Part shown: piece by piece, positions 6,154 through 7,978 of the stretch
Layout: each line of letters begins with the position of its first letter
How positions within the stretch are numbered: the first letter of the stretch is position 1
DNA from: an uncultured Akkermansia sp.
Lineage (GTDB): Bacteria; Verrucomicrobiota; Verrucomicrobiia; Verrucomicrobiales; Akkermansiaceae
Assembly: GCA_900548895.1 (NCBI GenBank)
Contig: URLZ01000061.1
Location: 1-7,978 of the forward strand
DNA: 7,978 bases
Direction: 5' to 3'
Notes under the pieces: generated by a model
Database searches by the model: none
Told to the model about the DNA's origin: nothing
What the model saw: only the letters and a program-made list of their open reading frames with translations
Translations under genes and position numbers: made by a program

Positions 6154-7080
6154 ATGTCTCATGCTTTTCTGAGCTCACTTCTGGCGCTTGCCTTGCTGCC
6201 GTCGGCTTTGCTGGCCGAGGGCAGCTATGAGGCGGCCCTCAACAAGGCCGGGCGCAAGCCTGTGGTGCTCTTCTGCTACGGCGCGAACTACGACAAGGTC
6301 AGCGAGCGCGCCTATGAGAGTTTTATTCGCCAGCGCGGGATCAATCGGGCCGTGCGCGGGGCGGAGCTCGTGGTCGTTCCGATTTTTCAGGCACCGGACG
6401 AGAAACAGAAAAAGGAGTACGCGAAGGTCATGGGCAACAAAAAGTTGCCCGCCGGCATCTGGAGCTACCCCTGCCTCGCGGTTGTCGATGCCGGGGGCAA
6501 TCTGCGCGGGGTGGTGCAGAGCGCGGAGGAGATGAAGAGTGCCGAGACGGCTTCTGTGGCGCTCATCGCCCTTCTGGAGCAGTTTGACGAGCAGGAGAAG
6601 ATCCTGCGCCGGGCGGAGCGCGCCACGGGCAACCGCCGTGTGGCGCTGATTGCGGAGGCTGCTGACATTGATTTGAAGCTGCCGCCCTCGGCGCTCAAGC
6701 CGGATGCCCGCACTGAGCGCCGCCAGAAGAGGCGCCACTCCCGCGATGAGGCCGACGGCACGGAGGGGGATCCCGGGGGCGACCGCTTCAACTTCGACCC
6801 GCTCGCTCTGGTCGAGAAGATCGAGCCCATGAGCATGGTGGAGGCGCACAACTACGTGCGCAGCCTCGAGGCCTCGGGCTCTTATTCGCGGCGCCAGCGC
6901 CAGGAGATGCTTGCGGCGCTCACCGGCCACATCCGCCGCAACAAGGGCTCCAAGACCCTGCTGCGCGCGCTCTACACCGAGATGCGCAACATCGACCCGG
7001 ACAACATCTACGGCGCCTACGCCGAGGGGGCTATCGAGCTCTGGTGCCGCGAGGAGGATCCCGCCGCCGCGAAGCCCTGA
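6154..7080 (+). CDS. Secreted thioredoxin-fold protein lacking the CxxC cysteines
   Basis: This 308-residue protein has a signal peptide (hydrophobic 5-20, cleavage probably after ALLA near 21). Residues 22-145 follow the thioredoxin layout: strand PVVLFCYG, an active-site turn, a helix, strand ELVVVPIF, then cis-proline P106 in SYPC. At the CxxC position it has D47-K48-V49-S50, so normal disulfide chemistry is excluded; C41 and C107 remain nearby. A basic/acidic linker (185-210) precedes a helical C-terminal part with a DPDN turn (281-284) like that of the CxxC protein at 532-1479, suggesting distant paralogy. It closes the operon, 31 bases after the preceding gene. The gap is an almost pure pyrimidine tract with no Shine-Dalgarno. 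It may act as a binding or chaperone-like partner rather than a redox enzyme. Confidence 0.8.
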   Translation: MSHAFLSSLLALALLPSALLAEGSYEAALNKAGRKPVVLFCYGANYDKVSERAYESFIRQRGINRAVRGAELVVVPIFQAPDEKQKKEYAKVMGNKKLPAGIWSYPCLAVVDAGGNLRGVVQSAEEMKSAETASVALIALLEQFDEQEKILRRAERATGNRRVALIAEAADIDLKLPPSALKPDARTERRQKRRHSRDEADGTEGDPGGDRFNFDPLALVEKIEPMSMVEAHNYVRSLEASGSYSRRQRQEMLAALTGHIRRNKGSKTLLRALYTEMRNIDPDNIYGAYAEGAIELWCREEDPAAAKP

Positions 7081-7113
7081 GCCCGTGACGAGTCTCTGAT
7101 GAGGTTAACGGCG

Positions 7114-7140
7114 TCCGAGTCTGACACTTCGGAGTCTTTT
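7114..7140 (+). terminator. Weak candidate terminator after the operon
   Basis: TCCGAG (7114-7119) can pair with TTCGGA (7128-7133), including one G-U, around an 8-base loop. A T-rich tail TCTTTT (7135-7140) follows, starting 34 bases after the operon stop. The stem is short and competes with TCGGA/TCCGA just downstream, so confidence is low. GAGTC occurs four times between 7090 and 7147. Confidence 0.4.
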
Positions 7141-7221
7141 CCGAGTCCGCGCGGCGGATTCGCCTCTGCGGTCGCTACGCCGGGGCGCGGGCAGGGCGCA
7201 CGACAGCTTTTCGCCGAGCGG

Positions 7222-7259
7222 GCCGGGGCATCTCGAGGGGGGGATTCTCCTAGCCCCGC
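7222..7259 (+). repeat. GC-rich inverted repeat before coaD
   Basis: CGGGGC (7224-7229) pairs perfectly with GCCCCG (7253-7258), and the stem can extend by two G-C pairs past one bulge. The 23-base loop contains CTCGAG and a run of seven G. No T-run follows directly; a T-rich patch appears about 25 bases later. It may help terminate read-through from the operon, or have no function. Confidence 0.35.
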
Positions 7260-7274
7260 CTCTCCTCTCAACGA

Positions 7275-7302
7275 TTTTCACAAGGACTTTTTCCCACACA
7301 CT
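7275..7302 (+). promoter_or_regulatory. Possible promoter of coaD
   Basis: CACACT (7297-7302) lies 5 bases before the coaD ATG, at the same distance as the -10 of the gene at 532, and shares its YACAMTGC pattern. A weak -35 TTTTCA (7275-7280) sits 16 bases upstream. No Shine-Dalgarno is present. The positional agreement is better than the match to consensus. Confidence 0.35.
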
Positions 7303-7307
7303 GCATC

Positions 7308-7805
7308 ATGAAACGCATTGCCATCTATGCCGGCAGCTTTGATCCGCCGACCAACGGCCATCTCTGGATGATCCGCCGCGGCGCGGAGATGTTTGACGAA
7401 CTCGTGGTCGCGCTCGCCGTCAACCCGGAGAAAAAGAGCTTTCTGTCTGCCGAGCAGCGCATGAGCGCGCTCAAGCAGATGGTGGAGGGGCTGCCGCACG
7501 TGCGCGTCGCCTCCGTGCTCAACGGCTTCCTCGTCGATTTCGCGCACAATGAGGGGGCCCGCTTCCTGCTGCGCGGCATCCGCAGCACCGTCGATTTCGA
7601 GTATGAAAAGATCATGGCCCGCATGAATGCCCGCATGGCCGAGGATGTGCAATCAGTCTTCCTCATCCCGCCGAGCGAGCTCGAGGAGATCTCCTCCTCC
7701 GTCGTGCGCGGCTTCCTGAGCTCCCCCGGCTGGCCGCGCTGGGTGCGCGCCTGCGTGCCCGAGCACGTCGCTCGCCTCATCGAGGCGCACCAGAGCGCTG
7801 AGTGA
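7308..7805 (+). CDS. coaD: Phosphopantetheine adenylyltransferase
   Basis: CoaD transfers AMP from ATP to 4'-phosphopantetheine, making dephospho-CoA, the penultimate step of coenzyme A synthesis in the cytoplasm. The 165-residue product has the usual family length (about 160). It shows the nucleotidyltransferase motif GSFDPPTNGH at 9-18, with T15-N-G-H18 as the TxGH signature. Lys42 in NPEKK, R89-G90 in LLRGIRST, the following DFEYE, and the ISSSVVR motif at 128-134 all match the family. The start is fixed by MKRIAIYAGSFDP, the usual N-terminus. It lacks a Shine-Dalgarno and appears to be transcribed from its own promoter, 227 bases after the operon. There is no sign of a functional link to the upstream genes beyond proximity. 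Confidence 0.97.
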   Translation: MKRIAIYAGSFDPPTNGHLWMIRRGAEMFDELVVALAVNPEKKSFLSAEQRMSALKQMVEGLPHVRVASVLNGFLVDFAHNEGARFLLRGIRSTVDFEYEKIMARMNARMAEDVQSVFLIPPSELEEISSSVVRGFLSSPGWPRWVRACVPEHVARLIEAHQSAE

Positions 7806-7842
7806 GTGCCGACAGTGCGGGCTGTGTCGCCTTGTTGCCGGC

Positions 7843-7864
7843 GGCCTCGGGCCCGCCGAGGGCC
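7843..7864 (+). repeat. GC-rich hairpin downstream of coaD
   Basis: GGCCTCGG (7843-7850) and CCGAGGGCC (7856-7864) form an 8-bp stem with one bulged G and a 5-base loop, 37 bases past the coaD stop. There is no U-run, so it is not a standard intrinsic terminator, but it may stabilise or end the mRNA. Confidence 0.45.
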
Positions 7865-7877
7865 TCGGGAGGCGCTG

Positions 7878-7896
7878 TCTCAGCCGCTCCCTGAGA
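7878..7896 (+). repeat. 6-bp inverted repeat
   Basis: TCTCAG (7878-7883) and CTGAGA (7891-7896) are perfect reverse complements around a 7-base loop. It lies between two other hairpins in the non-coding tail of the window; I see no gene here. Confidence 0.35.
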
Positions 7897-7935
7897 GTGT
7901 CTCACGCGGCTTGGCGGCCTTGTTTCGTAAGCTCT

Positions 7936-7975
7936 CAACGAGCTCACCTCTCAGGTGACTGCGGAGCACTCGTTG
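7936..7975 (+). repeat. Long imperfect stem-loop at right edge
   Basis: CAACGA (7936-7941) pairs with TCGTTG (7970-7975) and GCTC (7942-7945) with GAGC (7964-7967), leaving a 2-base bulge. Inside, TCACCT (7944-7949) and AGGTGA (7953-7958) form a competing small hairpin. This could be a terminator, an operator or part of a structured RNA continuing past the edge. It does not fold as a tRNA within the window. Confidence 0.4.
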
Positions 7976-7978
7976 TCT

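Noticed and set aside
7099..7311. Small open frame between the operon and coaD
   Set aside because: It overlaps the coaD start, has no RBS and crosses several inverted repeats; its product looks random.
1..7978. CRISPR array, insertion sequence or toxin-antitoxin pair
   Set aside because: No regularly spaced repeats, transposase motifs, terminal repeats or toxin-like small gene pairs were seen.

Overview
This window looks like part of a GC-rich, Gram-negative-type chromosome. Coding sequences use mostly G/C at third codon positions. Several products carry signal peptides or membrane anchors. The mix of secreted thioredoxin-fold proteins and an anchored transglutaminase-like/discoidin protein, with almost no Shine-Dalgarno sequences, reminds me of Verrucomicrobiota or other PVC bacteria. 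That placement is only an inference; no single marker here proves it.

Layout. Left edge, minus strand: the start of an unrecognised basic protein (1-120). Its ribosome-binding site and AUG lie in a perfect 9-bp inverted repeat. Upstream, also on the minus strand, are a 12-bp hairpin and a tRNA-Arg(CCG) gene (199-270) with a near-consensus sigma-70 promoter. A non-coding divergent region (271-531) leads to plus-strand genes. The first is a secreted CxxC thioredoxin-fold protein (532-1479). A gene-free stretch (1480-1820) ends in a clear promoter. Next is a three-gene operon (1821-7080): a zinc-ribbon/three-TM/HEAT-like membrane protein, a 909-residue anchored transglutaminase-like/TPR-like/discoidin protein, and a second secreted thioredoxin-fold protein lacking both active-site cysteines. 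After a spacer with a weak terminator comes coaD (7308-7805), phosphopantetheine adenylyltransferase for coenzyme A synthesis. The last 170 bases are non-coding and rich in inverted repeats.

How the genes may work together. The operon products are predicted to meet outside the cytoplasmic membrane. The first has a cytoplasmic zinc ribbon and, by the positive-inside rule, an external helical domain. The second carries a Cys/His enzyme-like core and a possible glycan-binding module outside. The third is a secreted, redox-dead thioredoxin fold. The preceding secreted CxxC protein resembles the third in layout and may be a redox-active relative. I suggest an uncharacterised envelope protein or glycan processing module; this is a hypothesis from domain content. 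A second theme is translation: the three plus-strand promoter-proximal genes have a -10-like box 5-7 bases before ATG and no Shine-Dalgarno, as expected for leaderless mRNAs.
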